From Idiomarina loihiensis (lineage in GTDB: Bacteria; Pseudomonadota; Gammaproteobacteria; Enterobacterales; Alteromonadaceae): 64,000 bases of DNA. A program made the position numbers and the translations under genes. Positions 17,280 to 26,089 of the stretch are shown here, piece by piece. The stretch lies in assembly GCF_024584785.1 (NCBI RefSeq), contig NZ_CP074112.1:310001-374000 (forward strand), given 5' to 3'. The notes under the pieces were generated by a model. The model was not told where the DNA came from, did no database searches, and was given only the letters and a program-made list of their open reading frames with translations. Numbering within the stretch: position 1 is the stretch's first letter; each line of letters opens with the position of its first letter.

Positions 17280-17575
17280 GCATCCCCCTTGTTGTTTAGG
17301 GTTGATAATAAATAAGCGATTCTTGGGATACCTGTGCCTTTGCTCTTCACCATCTCAATCAGTTGGCTTTGGTTACCCCTTGGTTGAAACAGCATGAATG
17401 ATGAGGTCGCCACTCGTTGCAGGTCATCAACACCAGCATTAATCAAAGCATCAACCACGTCGCGTGTAAGTCCAAAGCGCAAGACGGCCTCTTGCGGATC
17501 AATTCGCGCTAATTCTCGTGCTGCGTGTAGGTACGCCAAATTTAATTGATAGAAGTCTTGTTGATTGGTTGTCAT
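17276..17575 (-). CDS. setC: SetC, FlhD-like transcription activator subunit
   Basis: The 99-residue protein matches FlhD in size and layout: an N-terminal helix (DFYQLNLAYLHAARELARID) and a central FGLTRDVVDAL segment resembling the FlhD dimer core. It pairs with SetD as activator of ICE transfer genes. ATGA overlaps join it to both the upstream transglycosylase gene and downstream setD, so the three should be translated in a coupled manner. Confidence 0.92.
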   Translation of the reverse strand: MTTNQQDFYQLNLAYLHAARELARIDPQEAVLRFGLTRDVVDALINAGVDDLQRVATSSFMLFQPRGNQSQLIEMVKSKGTGIPRIAYLLSTLNNKGDA

Positions 17576-18120
17576 TGACGGACCTCCAGTTCATGTAAAA
17601 TATTGCGATAGATAGAAAGCACTCTTTGCCCATACCAGCGTGCACGCTCTTCGTTCCAACTGTGATAGCGGCCTATGCCAAGCTCTAAATCATTTGGTGA
17701 AGACTTGATTGCTTCGGCCAAAATACTTGAGCCGACCGTAAGGTTGGTGATGGGGTCTAGCAGTTCCGCTGCTGAGCTCACCCGATGCCCATGCCAATGC
17801 AAATTGATTTGCATAAGGCCAATATCGAGCTGATATTTTTCAGTCTCTTGCAGTGCTTGGTTTAACAGTTTCTCTGCTTCTGTCTTAGATTTGGCGTAGG
17901 TTGCGTTTGAACCATTGCGAATTGCGTATGGCCATGGACTGGTCATGTTGAGACCACGATGTGAGGCCGACTCAGCCAAGGCAACGGCGTAGAGCATGAC
18001 TGGATCAATACCAACGCTTTGTGCTGCTTTTTCCCACTGATAGCCCGGAAACGCATAGACTGAAGTGCTTGCGGACATGGCTATCACTAGGGCAATGGTT
18101 TTTGATTTAATCGTTTTCAT
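17572..18120 (-). CDS. Lytic transglycosylase of the set operon
   Basis: The 182-residue secreted protein has a signal peptide cut near VYA-F (residue 23), then an SLT-type transglycosylase domain. The likely catalytic residue is E50 (VALAESA), followed by the conserved GLMQIN segment near 100 and a Tyr-rich end. It should cleave peptidoglycan to open a path for the mating apparatus. Encoding it in the SetR-controlled operon links wall remodelling to transfer induction. Its first 14 bases overlap the end of the upstream gene. Confidence 0.85.
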   Translation of the reverse strand: MKTIKSKTIALVIAMSASTSVYAFPGYQWEKAAQSVGIDPVMLYAVALAESASHRGLNMTSPWPYAIRNGSNATYAKSKTEAEKLLNQALQETEKYQLDIGLMQINLHWHGHRVSSAAELLDPITNLTVGSSILAEAIKSSPNDLELGIGRYHSWNEERARWYGQRVLSIYRNILHELEVRQ

Positions 18121-18835
18121 TTTTGTCCTCTAATTGATTTCCGAGAAGCGCCTGAATGGCTTTCGGGCTTATTCTTTTCAAAGGCACTGCGCTAAAGTCG
18201 GTGATGCCTCTTGTATAAACTTGTGCTGCTTTTGACCAGTCGCCCACGGCAACCGGCGCTTGCATATCAAATCCTTTTTGCTGGTTCTGATGGTCTGCAA
18301 TACCTTGTAATAGCCTTGGGTATTCACCCACTTCGTCCCGCAACAAGTAAGCCTGGTAGCGTGTTAAAAACTCTTTTTGTTTAAAGGGGTATTCCCTGTC
18401 ATCTACCTTGCAGAGTTCAACCCATCCCCCCATGTCTGAAATAACGCGGTGAATAAGCGCATCGTCAAACATCACGGATGTCCAAGCGCCAACCTGACGA
18501 ACAGCCTTGTCAACTTTGTTCCAAGCAACCATGGCTCTTGAACCCGAGTTGCCATCGATATGCTTGATGACGTCAGCGGGCTTTGGAAAAAATTGCCCAG
18601 TATCCGGTGATTGAATATGCCGAGTCAGACCGATTCGCACTTCTTCAATGCTATAAGCACGAAGGGCTTCAAATGCGATGGATAGCAATTGTGGTGATAC
18701 GCTTTTGCCATACATGGCCCAAGCAGCTCCCCAAACTTCAGCAAACTCGCGTTTATCAACCTCCTGCACTTGAACGAACCTCCCGAATACCTGGTCCGGC
18801 CCAGCTTTCAGCAATGCGGCGATTGCTTTCTTCAA
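18107..18835 (-). CDS. DUF6475-like ICE protein
   Basis: This 242-residue soluble protein resembles the phage-type DUF6475 family as I recall it; function unknown. The body (EFAEVWGAAWAMYGKSVSP onward) is helical. The longest frame overlaps the upstream gene by 80 bases, which is unusual. A GTG start near 18772, with GGGAGG about nine bases upstream, would cut the overlap to about 17 bases and is a good alternative. It sits between the replication-like gene and the transglycosylase in the SetR-controlled operon. Confidence 0.7.
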   Translation of the reverse strand: MKKAIAALLKAGPDQVFGRFVQVQEVDKREFAEVWGAAWAMYGKSVSPQLLSIAFEALRAYSIEEVRIGLTRHIQSPDTGQFFPKPADVIKHIDGNSGSRAMVAWNKVDKAVRQVGAWTSVMFDDALIHRVISDMGGWVELCKVDDREYPFKQKEFLTRYQAYLLRDEVGEYPRLLQGIADHQNQQKGFDMQAPVAVGDWSKAAQVYTRGITDFSAVPLKRISPKAIQALLGNQLEDKNEND

Positions 18836-19625
18836 TGTTCAACTGGTGATTGCTGCCCTTTAGGCTCGTCGATGATTGCTGTACTTCATCAATGCGAACG
18901 TACTCGTCTTCCCATTGCCGGTTTAAAAGCCAGTTATGTGGCATAGGGGTCTTAGTCCGATCTTGATACTGCAATCGGTTGTCTCGTTGCTCTTTCCAGC
19001 GTGTTAGCACTTCCAAGGCGAGTTCATGGTCTTCATTGAGGCCCATGCGTAGCCATTCTTCTTTGGCTTTCGCTTTTTTTTCTTTGCGTATTTGTACATC
19101 CCAGAAGTCTTCAAACTGTATGTGGCCAACAGTTTTAACTGTTGGTTTATTGCTTCTCTCAGAGTCATCCGACCGTTGAGAGTCCCTTACCGGGTTGCCA
19201 TCAGGCATAAACAATGATGAAAATTCTTCTGGAAGCCGAGCTTGAAAACCGGCAAGAGATTTCAAAAGCGATGCCATACCAACGAAGTCGGCAGGTACAT
19301 CTTTTAGCAACCGAAAGGCGGCCTTACCTTGGTTCGGGTTTTCGATTGGGTTGTGCTTCAGAAAGCTCCGAATCAAAGTCCAACCGGATTCCTCGCAACG
19401 AATGAGGAACTGATCTTGTTCTAACTCATTTAGAGCCTTGGCAACCTGTTGCTCATCCCAGTTCAAGTCAGAAGCAACGTAACCAATCGGCAATCGAAAG
19501 CAGCCAAGCAAATTACAATGTGGGCATGTAAGCAAATACAGTCCTAGCAACTTCGCTGAGTCACTCCAGGACAAAACGTTTTGCTTTAGCCAAAAGCGGG
19601 TATAGACCTTGCCATAATCACGCAT
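18756..19625 (-). CDS. Replication-initiator-like (phage O/DnaT type) protein
   Basis: The 289-residue protein has an N-terminal winged-helix-like region (VYTRFWLKQNVLSWSDSAKL...) with a CPHC...C cysteine cluster near residues 35-42. A flexible, charged linker (about 145-170) and a basic C-terminal part ending with PHNWLLNRQWEDEY follow. This resembles phage replication-protein-O or DnaT-like loaders that bring helicase to DNA. It is the second gene of the leftward operon after croS. A role in ICE DNA processing or replication is inferred, not shown. Confidence 0.65.
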   Translation of the reverse strand: MRDYGKVYTRFWLKQNVLSWSDSAKLLGLYLLTCPHCNLLGCFRLPIGYVASDLNWDEQQVAKALNELEQDQFLIRCEESGWTLIRSFLKHNPIENPNQGKAAFRLLKDVPADFVGMASLLKSLAGFQARLPEEFSSLFMPDGNPVRDSQRSDDSERSNKPTVKTVGHIQFEDFWDVQIRKEKKAKAKEEWLRMGLNEDHELALEVLTRWKEQRDNRLQYQDRTKTPMPHNWLLNRQWEDEYVRIDEVQQSSTSLKGSNHQLNIEESNRRIAESWAGPGIREVRSSAGG

Positions 19626-19680
19626 GGAGGAACTCGCTTTTGTGTTTACGTAAAATGCTGACCATTATTTGCCCTTAATC

Positions 19681-19932
19681 CTACTGGTTACTGGCTTTCA
19701 GCTCGCTTGGGCATTCGGGATAGATGTCCGGTCTTAACTGGGATCGGGTTACCTGTCCTTGCGTAGCTTGTTCGATGGGTAAAACGAATTCAGCGGGCAC
19801 ACGCCCTGATTTATTCAACCAAAACCAGACGTTTTGCTGTTTTGAGTTGATGGCTCGTGCTAATGCTGATTGCCCGCCGACCAAGTCAATGGCACGGCGG
19901 AGATGTTTTTGTGTCGTGTTGAACACTTCCAT
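19681..19932 (-). CDS. croS: CroS, Cro-like repressor
   Basis: The 83-residue protein has a YdaS/Cro-type helix-turn-helix (GGQSALARAINSKQQNVWFWL, about residues 18-38). It is the first gene of the leftward operon, divergent from setR across the operator region, the same layout as lambda cro/cI. In SXT/R391 elements a Cro-like protein shuts down setR expression and sustains induction after DNA damage. Confidence 0.9.
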   Translation of the reverse strand: MEVFNTTQKHLRRAIDLVGGQSALARAINSKQQNVWFWLNKSGRVPAEFVLPIEQATQGQVTRSQLRPDIYPECPSELKASNQ

Positions 19933-19940
19933 ACCGTCTC

Positions 19941-20038
19941 CTGTTACAATAATAACTGTTACAAGATTGAATGTTACAGTTTAAACTGTAGATAAGTCAA
20001 CAGTTAAAATTGTTGAAAGACTACAGTTTTATTTGTAG
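19941..20038. promoter_or_regulatory. SetR/CroS operator region with four related sites
   Basis: Four dyad-like sites share an ACAGTT/AACTGT-type half-site. The site at 19943-19956 is GTTA-N6-TAAC, inside a 9-base direct repeat CTGTTACAA at 19941 and 19956. The site at 19975-19990 is the perfect 16-base palindrome TACAGTTTAAACTGTA. The site at 19997-20016 has CAACAGTT...TTGTTG. The site at 20021-20038 is CTACAG...TTGTAG. The last three are centred 23-24 bases apart, about two helical turns, and the first is 33 bases further left. The arrangement fits repression of both the leftward croS-setCD promoter and the rightward setR promoter. Confidence 0.85.
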
Positions 20039-20049
20039 AATGCGGGCTT

Positions 20050-20697
20050 ATGAAAACTTTATCCGAACGACTAAACCATGCCTTGCAGCTTACTGGGGTG
20101 ACTCAGTCTGAGTTGGCTCGTCGCATTGGTATCAAACAGCAGTCGATCAGCCAGATTTGCTCTGGTAAATCGGCTAGGTCTCGTTACACCATGCAGATCG
20201 CGGAGGCGCTTCGCGTGAATGCTCATTGGCTCGCCACAGGTGATGGCGAGATTGGCTTGGGGGTCGGTAATGTAGAAGTCGGGCCTGATATTAAGGGAAG
20301 AATTCCTCTCATTAACTGGGTTCAGGCCGGTGATTGGACTGAAATAGCGGAGGGATTTGCCCATGAAGATGCTGAGGAGTGGCGTGAAGTCACTGGGAAA
20401 GCACATGAGGGTTGTTTCGCACTTCGCGTAAAAGGCGACAGTATGGAAAATCCAAGCGGAAAAAAATCCATACCTGAGGGGGCAGTGATCGTTGTTGATC
20501 CTGAGTTACCTTACTCTTCAGGTTCATTGGTTGTTGCGCGTTTGGATGATTCGAAAGAAGCAACCTTTAAGCAGTTAGTTATTGATGGTGAACAGAAGTA
20601 CCTAAAACCTTTGAACCCGCAATACCCTGCAATACCGATCAACGGCAACTGCACCATCATCGGTGTAGTACGACAAGCTATCATCGATTTCTGGTAG
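20050..20697 (+). CDS. setR: SetR, CI-like repressor with self-cleavage domain
   Basis: The 215-residue protein has an N-terminal helix-turn-helix (TQSELARRIGIKQQSISQI, 18-36) and a C-terminal S24 LexA/CI peptidase domain. The cleavage site A93-G94, catalytic serine S131 (KGDSM) and lysine K174 are all present. The 43-residue Ser-Lys spacing equals lambda CI. It represses the setCD operon and is cleaved after RecA activation, coupling ICE transfer to the SOS response. The gene faces croS across the operator region and lies next to the attachment site. Confidence 0.95.
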   Translation: MKTLSERLNHALQLTGVTQSELARRIGIKQQSISQICSGKSARSRYTMQIAEALRVNAHWLATGDGEIGLGVGNVEVGPDIKGRIPLINWVQAGDWTEIAEGFAHEDAEEWREVTGKAHEGCFALRVKGDSMENPSGKKSIPEGAVIVVDPELPYSSGSLVVARLDDSKEATFKQLVIDGEQKYLKPLNPQYPAIPINGNCTIIGVVRQAIIDFW

Positions 20698-20953
20698 CGA
20701 AGGAATTTGTGGTTTAGCCACAGTTGTTCATGAGCTGAAGAAGCAACGATTGCAAACAGCTACAACTGAGCATTGGCGCACGCTGAGAGTAAATGGTAAC
20801 CGATTAGATAACCATTGATTGTTTATAAAGTCAAGATCAGCGAAAATAGCGGCCAATTACGATTAACACGACGGGTTTGACAAGCGAAGAACTGAAAAGA
20901 GAGTACTTCCAAAAGTGTGTACAAATCCGTGTACAAACTAAAAGAATTTATAC
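20698..20953. other. ICE end: attR-side region supplying the prfC promoter
   Basis: No gene is seen. The sequence holds a short hairpin (TGTGG/CCACA, 20708-20722) after setR, an AATGGT/ACCATT inverted repeat (20792-20797, 20811-20816) and a -35-like TTGACA at 20877-20882 without a clear -10. Two direct repeats GTGTACAAA lie at 20917-20925 and 20929-20937. The repeats could be integrase or excisionase arm sites. Because integration separates prfC from its native promoter, this stretch must drive prfC. Confidence 0.6.
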
Positions 20954-22543
20954 ATGGCAAACCAAGATTTTCTTAATGAAATCAATAAGCGAAGGACCTT
21001 TGCTATCATCTCTCACCCTGATGCTGGTAAAACAACCATTACCGAAAAAGTCTTGTTGCATGGGCAAAAACTGCAAAAGGCCGGTACCGTAAAAGGTAAA
21101 AAGTCGGGCCAACATGCAAAATCTGACTGGATGGAGATGGAAAAAGAACGGGGTATCTCGGTAACGACCTCGGTGATGCAATTTCCTTATCGTGAAGCCT
21201 TGGTGAATTTGTTAGACACGCCAGGACACGAAGATTTCTCGGAAGATACCTACCGTACTTTAACCGCGGTAGATTCATGCTTGATGGTTATCGATGGCGC
21301 CAAAGGGGTAGAAGATCGCACCATAAAATTAATGGAAGTAACACGCTTGCGTGATACGCCGATCATTACTTTTATGAACAAGCTTGACCGTGACATTCGC
21401 GATCCGGTGGAGTTGTTAGACGAAGTAGAAAACGTCTTAAACATTATGTGTGCTCCTATCACTTGGCCGATAGGTTCGGGCAAGAATTTTAAGGGGGTGT
21501 ATAACCTCCTAAAAGACGAAGTGGTTCTGTATAAGTCGGGGCAAGGCCACAAGATTCAGGATAAAGATGTCATTCAAGGTCTAGATAACCCTGAACTTGA
21601 CCAGCGGATTGGTAACTACGCTGATGACTTGCGGCTGGAAATTGAGCTGGTTAAAGGTGCGTCCAACGCATTTGATAAAGAACTCTTTTTAGCTGGTGAA
21701 TTAACGCCTGTTTATTTTGGTACGGCGTTGGGTAACTTTGGCGTGGATCACATGCTCGACGGTTTGGTGGAGTGGGCACCTAGTCCACTAGCTCGTGATA
21801 CCGATACTGGCGTTGAGGTGAGTGCAAGTCAGCCAGGTTTTTCGGGCTTTGTCTTTAAAATTCAAGCGAATATGGATCCGAAGCATCGCGATCGTGTGGC
21901 TTTTATGCGGATTGTGTCTGGTAAGTATGAAAAAGGCATGAAGATGCACCAAGTACGCCTCGGTAAAGATGTGCGTATCGCCGATGCATTAACCTTTTTG
22001 GCGGGCGATCGTGAACAAGTAGAAGAGGCCTATCCAGGCGATATTATTGGCTTGCATAACCATGGCACGATTCAAATTGGGGATACCTTTACCGGCGGCG
22101 AAAAATTTAAGTTCAGTGGCATTCCGAACTTTGCGCCAGAGCTATTCCGTCGTATTCGTTTAAAAGATCCGCTTAAGCAAAAGCAGCTTTTAAAAGGCTT
22201 GGTACAGCTTTCTGAAGAAGGTGCTGTGCAAGTATTTCGACCGCTGATTAACAATGACTTAATTGTTGGTGCGGTAGGGGTGCTGCAGTTTGATGTGGTG
22301 GTACACCGGCTAAAATCAGAATATAACGTTGATGCTGTGTACGAAAACATTAACGTCGCCACGGCGCGGTGGGTGCACTCAGCTGATGCACGCAAGTTAG
22401 ATGAATTTCGCCGCAAGGCTGAAGCAAACTTGGCTCTAGATGGCGGTGACAATCTTACTTATATAGCGCCTACTATGGTGAACTTGAGTTTGGCCACAGA
22501 GCGCTATCCTGATATCACCTTCAGCCATACCCGCGAGCATTAA
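20954..22543 (+). CDS. prfC: Peptide chain release factor 3 (ICE integration target)
   Basis: RF3 is a 529-residue translation GTPase that removes RF1 and RF2 from ribosomes after termination. The G-motifs are intact: SHPDAGKTT (G1), DTPGHEDF (G3) and NKLD (G4). The reading frame is full length, so the ICE has not disrupted it. The N-terminal residues before the conserved [13 protein letters not shown] stretch are presumably ICE-encoded. No strong ribosome binding site precedes the ATG at 20954 (only AAAGAA), so expression may differ from an ICE-free strain. Confidence 0.96.
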   Translation: MANQDFLNEINKRRTFAIISHPDAGKTTITEKVLLHGQKLQKAGTVKGKKSGQHAKSDWMEMEKERGISVTTSVMQFPYREALVNLLDTPGHEDFSEDTYRTLTAVDSCLMVIDGAKGVEDRTIKLMEVTRLRDTPIITFMNKLDRDIRDPVELLDEVENVLNIMCAPITWPIGSGKNFKGVYNLLKDEVVLYKSGQGHKIQDKDVIQGLDNPELDQRIGNYADDLRLEIELVKGASNAFDKELFLAGELTPVYFGTALGNFGVDHMLDGLVEWAPSPLARDTDTGVEVSASQPGFSGFVFKIQANMDPKHRDRVAFMRIVSGKYEKGMKMHQVRLGKDVRIADALTFLAGDREQVEEAYPGDIIGLHNHGTIQIGDTFTGGEKFKFSGIPNFAPELFRRIRLKDPLKQKQLLKGLVQLSEEGAVQVFRPLINNDLIVGAVGVLQFDVVVHRLKSEYNVDAVYENINVATARWVHSADARKLDEFRRKAEANLALDGGDNLTYIAPTMVNLSLATERYPDITFSHTREH

Positions 22544-22578
22544 ATTGCTAGGGTGAGTAAGCACCGTAAGGAGTCGAG

Positions 22579-23361
22579 ATGGCCAAGCTTAGATTTTGTG
22601 ACAGCCATTGCCATCTCGATTTCGCTGAGTTTGCGGCCGATCGAAAGGAGGTCGTAGCACGTGCCTCAGCCGCCGGAGTAGAGGCAATCATAGTGCCAGG
22701 GGTGGCACGCCAAGCAGCGGCTGATGTGTGGTTACAGCAATGCCAAGGTGTCACCATTTATCGGGGCGTTGGGCTACATCCTTATTTTATTGCTCAACAT
22801 CAATTAGCCGATCTAGCTTGGGTTGAGCAACAACTGCAACAACATCCAGCATGGGTGATCGGTGAAGTTGGCTTAGATAAAACTTGCGCTAATTATCCCG
22901 AGCAACAACAACTCTTTATCGGACAGCTAGAACTAGCTGCTCAGTATCAGCGCCCCCTGTTAATTCATCATCGTCAAAGCCAAGCGGACTTGCTTCAACT
23001 CATCAAACCGTTAGCTTCTCAATTACCAGCGCAACCCGGTATTCTGCATGCTTTTAGTGGTAGTCTTCAGCAAGCCGAACAGTGGCTGGCGCTAGGCTTT
23101 AAACTAGGGGTCGGTGGGGTGATAAGTTATCCCCGAGCACAGAAAACCAGAGCGACTGTGGCTGCCTTACCGTTAGATAGTTTGGTGTTAGAAACAGATG
23201 CGCCTAGCATGCCGTTACAAGGGTTTCAGGGCCAACGTAACGAGCCAGCGCAGATTGCACGGGTTTTAACCGAGCTACAGGGGTTGCGTACTGAGTCTGT
23301 GGCAGAGCTAGCTGCGGCTACGTGGGATAACAGCATGGCTATCGTTGCTAATTTAGGTTAA
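22579..23361 (+). CDS. TatD-family metal-dependent hydrolase (YjjV-like)
   Basis: The 260-residue protein has the TatD/amidohydrolase layout: N-terminal metal ligands in DSHCHLDF, a glutamate in GEVGLD, histidines in LIHHRQ and LHAFSG, and the final ETDAPSMP motif carrying the metal-binding aspartate. It likely acts as a 3'-5' exonuclease or similar phosphodiesterase. AAGGAG supports the ATG at 22579. It follows prfC by 35 bases, as yjjV neighbours prfC in related genomes. Confidence 0.9.
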   Translation: MAKLRFCDSHCHLDFAEFAADRKEVVARASAAGVEAIIVPGVARQAAADVWLQQCQGVTIYRGVGLHPYFIAQHQLADLAWVEQQLQQHPAWVIGEVGLDKTCANYPEQQQLFIGQLELAAQYQRPLLIHHRQSQADLLQLIKPLASQLPAQPGILHAFSGSLQQAEQWLALGFKLGVGGVISYPRAQKTRATVAALPLDSLVLETDAPSMPLQGFQGQRNEPAQIARVLTELQGLRTESVAELAAATWDNSMAIVANLG

Positions 23362-23367
23362 GCAACG

Positions 23368-23943
23368 CTATGGGGTTGCCGGTGTGGTAACGGTGCGGCG
23401 CCAACGATTGAAGGTGGTTGCTAACAAAACTCCAGCTAGAATGGCAAAGGCCAGTAAAAACTGACCATAAAAGCTTAAATATGAGTGGGTATTTAACGGT
23501 TGCTCTAATAATAACGCTTCATCGATAACCAGAGTTAGATAGCCATAAATAGTGTCACCATCTGAGATCTCTTCAACCAAGATGAAAGCTTGTTGCAAGG
23601 CATCACTATCAGCTTGAAAATGAGATTGAGTAAGCTCTTCGCCATATCTGTTTTGAACACTAGCAGCCGCGATAAAAGGTTGTTGCTGTAATTGGTTCAC
23701 TAGTGCGTCAAGATGCTCAGGTTGGTCGTTAGCTAGCCACTGCTGCGCAGAAAAAGCCGCTTGGCGTGCTGTCGTTTGCATTAATTGGTGGCTGTGGCTT
23801 TGAAACTCTTGCAGGCTGGTGGTGTGCATGGTGCCCCAGAACTGCTCAATGAGAATGACTAATAGCACAGCTAGCCCCAATCGGCGCAAGCGGCGATAGA
23901 CAAGTTGGAAACTGCTGATAACATGGCTAGGTAACTTTGACAT
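23368..23943 (-). CDS. Smp/YtjB (AhpA-like) membrane protein
   Basis: The protein is 191 residues from the ATG at 23943; a longer TTG start at 23979 is less likely. A membrane helix at about 18-36, a periplasmic sensor-like domain (about 40-145) and a second helix near 160-178 followed by a short basic tail match the Smp_2/YtjB family. It is transcribed divergently from serB, the same pairing as ytjB-serB in enterobacteria, which strengthens the call. Molecular function is not established. Confidence 0.8.
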   Translation of the reverse strand: MSKLPSHVISSFQLVYRRLRRLGLAVLLVILIEQFWGTMHTTSLQEFQSHSHQLMQTTARQAAFSAQQWLANDQPEHLDALVNQLQQQPFIAAASVQNRYGEELTQSHFQADSDALQQAFILVEEISDGDTIYGYLTLVIDEALLLEQPLNTHSYLSFYGQFLLAFAILAGVLLATTFNRWRRTVTTPATP

Positions 23944-24029
23944 GGTGCAAATATACGTTGTCTCACTGATTTGGTGCAAGCAAAGTTGATGCTTTTCTTG
24001 TACTCCAGCAGCTAACTGAAAAGGACAAG

Positions 24030-24680
24030 ATGTTCATGATTGATTTGCATAAACCCGGATTAGTGTTGTTTGACATGGACTCAACGCTAATTACCATCGA
24101 ATGCATCGACGAGATCGCTGAACTAGCAGGTTATCGACATCAGGTAGAGCAGATCACCGCTGCGGCAATGCGTGGTGAGTTAGATTTTGCCGCCAGTTTA
24201 AGACAACGAATGCAGTTATTAAAAGGAGTTGCACAAGCTGATTTTCAGCAATTATTTGAGCCGATTCCTTGGAGCCAAGGAGCCGTTGAGTTACTCACTT
24301 GGTTTCGGCAACTCGGCTGGAAAACCGCAGTAGTATCTGGCGGTTTTACCTGGTTTGCTGAGCAATTACAGCAGCAGGCGCCGTTAGATATCGTGATTGC
24401 TAATCAATTAATTTGGGATGGTGATAGACTGACCGGTGACGTTGCAGAGCCCATTATAGATGCGCAAGCGAAAGCCGCCGCAGTCACGCAGTTGGCACAG
24501 CAGTTTGGTATCGCTATGGAGCAAACCATCGCGGTAGGAGACGGCTCTAACGACAGTCTTATGTTGCAGCAAGCGGCCCTTGGCATAGCCTATTGTGCTA
24601 AGCCGGCATTGCAAGCCGTCGCTGATGTGGTCATTAACGAGCCCAATCTTAGCGCGATAAAAGCTCACTTAACGCAGTAG
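24030..24680 (+). CDS. serB: Phosphoserine phosphatase, short form
   Basis: This HAD-superfamily enzyme completes serine synthesis by dephosphorylating phosphoserine. Motifs: DMDST (residues 15-19, nucleophile and acid/base), VVSGGFTWF (motif II serine) and VGDGSNDSLM (motif IV aspartates). At 216 residues it lacks the ~100-residue N-terminal regulatory extension of E. coli SerB. The ATG at 24030 is close to AAGGA (four-base gap). The ATG two codons later has better spacing, so the true start is uncertain by two residues. radA follows after 47 bases. Confidence 0.93.
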   Translation: MFMIDLHKPGLVLFDMDSTLITIECIDEIAELAGYRHQVEQITAAAMRGELDFAASLRQRMQLLKGVAQADFQQLFEPIPWSQGAVELLTWFRQLGWKTAVVSGGFTWFAEQLQQQAPLDIVIANQLIWDGDRLTGDVAEPIIDAQAKAAAVTQLAQQFGIAMEQTIAVGDGSNDSLMLQQAALGIAYCAKPALQAVADVVINEPNLSAIKAHLTQ

Positions 24681-24727
24681 AGCACAAGCAACTTATAAGC
24701 TTATTAAAGAATAACCCAAGGATAGTT

Positions 24728-26089
24728 ATGGCAAAGGCAAAAACGGCATATGTTTGTAATGATTGTGGTGCCGATTATGTACGTTGGCTAGGTCAATGTA
24801 CTGAATGCAAAGCGTGGAATACCATCACCGAAGTACGTATAGGGACGGCTAAAACGGCCGCGGTTGAGCGTCGCGGTTACGCTGGTGCAACGCTCGCTAA
24901 AGTACAGACATTGAACGAAGTCGATCTTGAAGAGCTGCCGCGCTTTAGTAGCACCTTTAAAGAATTCGATCGGGTTCTTGGTGGTGGCATTGTGCCAGGC
25001 TCGGCCATTTTGATTGGGGGGTCGCCAGGTGCAGGTAAGAGTACATTGTTACTGCAAACCATGTGTCAATTGGCAGAGGTGATGCCAACCTTGTATGTAA
25101 CTGGAGAAGAATCGTTACAACAGGTCGCGTTGCGCGCCCAGCGTTTAAATCTACCCACCGATAAACTGCGCATGTTAGCGGAAACATCCGTTGAAACCAT
25201 TTGTGATTTAGCCGACAAAGAACAACCCCGAGTGATGGTCATTGACTCTATTCAGGTGATGCACTTGGCTGACATTCAGTCTGCTCCTGGGAGTGTATCC
25301 CAAGTACGTGAGTGTGCCGCCTATCTTACTCGCTATGCCAAGCTCAAAGGGGTAGCCATATTGATGGTCGGGCATGTGACTAAAGATGGTTCTTTAGCTG
25401 GTCCCAAAGTATTAGAACACTGTATTGATTGCTCTATTTTGCTAGAAGGTAGCGCAGATTCTCGCTTTCGTACCTTGCGTGGACATAAAAATCGCTTTGG
25501 CCCAGCCAATGAATTAGGGGTATTTGCCATGACCGGGCAAGGCCTGAAAGAAGTGACTAATCCGTCTGCGATATTTTTGCAGCGCGCTGAAGAGCATGGC
25601 AGTGGTTCAGCTGTGATGGTGATTTGGGAGGGTACTCGTCCGCTATTGGTGGAACTGCAAGCGCTAGTTGATGCAACTCAGTTGGCAAACCCACGCCGCG
25701 TCGCAGTGGGCATGGAAACTACTCGTTTAGCCATGTTGTTGGCCGTATTACACCGTCACGGTGGTTTACACATGTCCGATCAAGATGTGTTCGTCAACGT
25801 GGTTGGTGGTGTTCGAGTCACCGAGACAGGTGCTGATTTGGCGCTACTATTAGCGATTGTATCTAGTTTTCGTGAGCAGCCGCTGCCGCGTGATGTGATT
25901 ATTTTTGGTGAGGTGGGTCTATCGGGCGAAATCAGACCCGTGCAAAATGGCTTGGCGCGTTTGAATGAAGCTGCCAAACATGGTTTTACCAAGGCTATTG
26001 TTCCTTATGGTAACCGTCCTAAAGAGGCGATTGCTGGGATGCAGGTCACCGCGGTGAAAACCTTGCAAGAGGCATTGGATACCTTGTGA
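24728..26089 (+). CDS. radA: DNA repair and branch-migration protein RadA
   Basis: The 453-residue protein has the three expected parts: an N-terminal zinc finger (C10, C13, C24, C27), a RecA-like ATPase core with Walker A GGSPGAGKST (97-106) and the RadA-specific KNRFG motif, and a C-terminal Lon-like domain. RadA processes recombination intermediates by driving branch migration. The final codons overlap the GTG start of the next gene (GTGA), so the ABC-importer genes are probably co-expressed. Confidence 0.96.
   Translation: MAKAKTAYVCNDCGADYVRWLGQCTECKAWNTITEVRIGTAKTAAVERRGYAGATLAKVQTLNEVDLEELPRFSSTFKEFDRVLGGGIVPGSAILIGGSPGAGKSTLLLQTMCQLAEVMPTLYVTGEESLQQVALRAQRLNLPTDKLRMLAETSVETICDLADKEQPRVMVIDSIQVMHLADIQSAPGSVSQVRECAAYLTRYAKLKGVAILMVGHVTKDGSLAGPKVLEHCIDCSILLEGSADSRFRTLRGHKNRFGPANELGVFAMTGQGLKEVTNPSAIFLQRAEEHGSGSAVMVIWEGTRPLLVELQALVDATQLANPRRVAVGMETTRLAMLLAVLHRHGGLHMSDQDVFVNVVGGVRVTETGADLALLLAIVSSFREQPLPRDVIIFGEVGLSGEIRPVQNGLARLNEAAKHGFTKAIVPYGNRPKEAIAGMQVTAVKTLQEALDTL

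Larger units (their letters stand above)
1..21010. mobile_element. Right-hand part of an SXT/R391-family ICE integrated in prfC
   Basis: The block runs from a RadC-like gene through traF-traH-traG, eex, setD-setC, a transglycosylase, croS and setR, and stops at the 5' end of prfC. This order is the known right end of SXT/R391 elements, whose integrase recombines within prfC. The left end, with int, xis and most tra genes, lies outside the window. The exact right junction cannot be read from one sequence. I infer it lies in the first ~25 codons of prfC, because ICE integration supplies a new promoter and N terminus for RF3. Cargo at about 2,960-9,800 is on the opposite strand to the tra genes. 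Confidence 0.93.
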
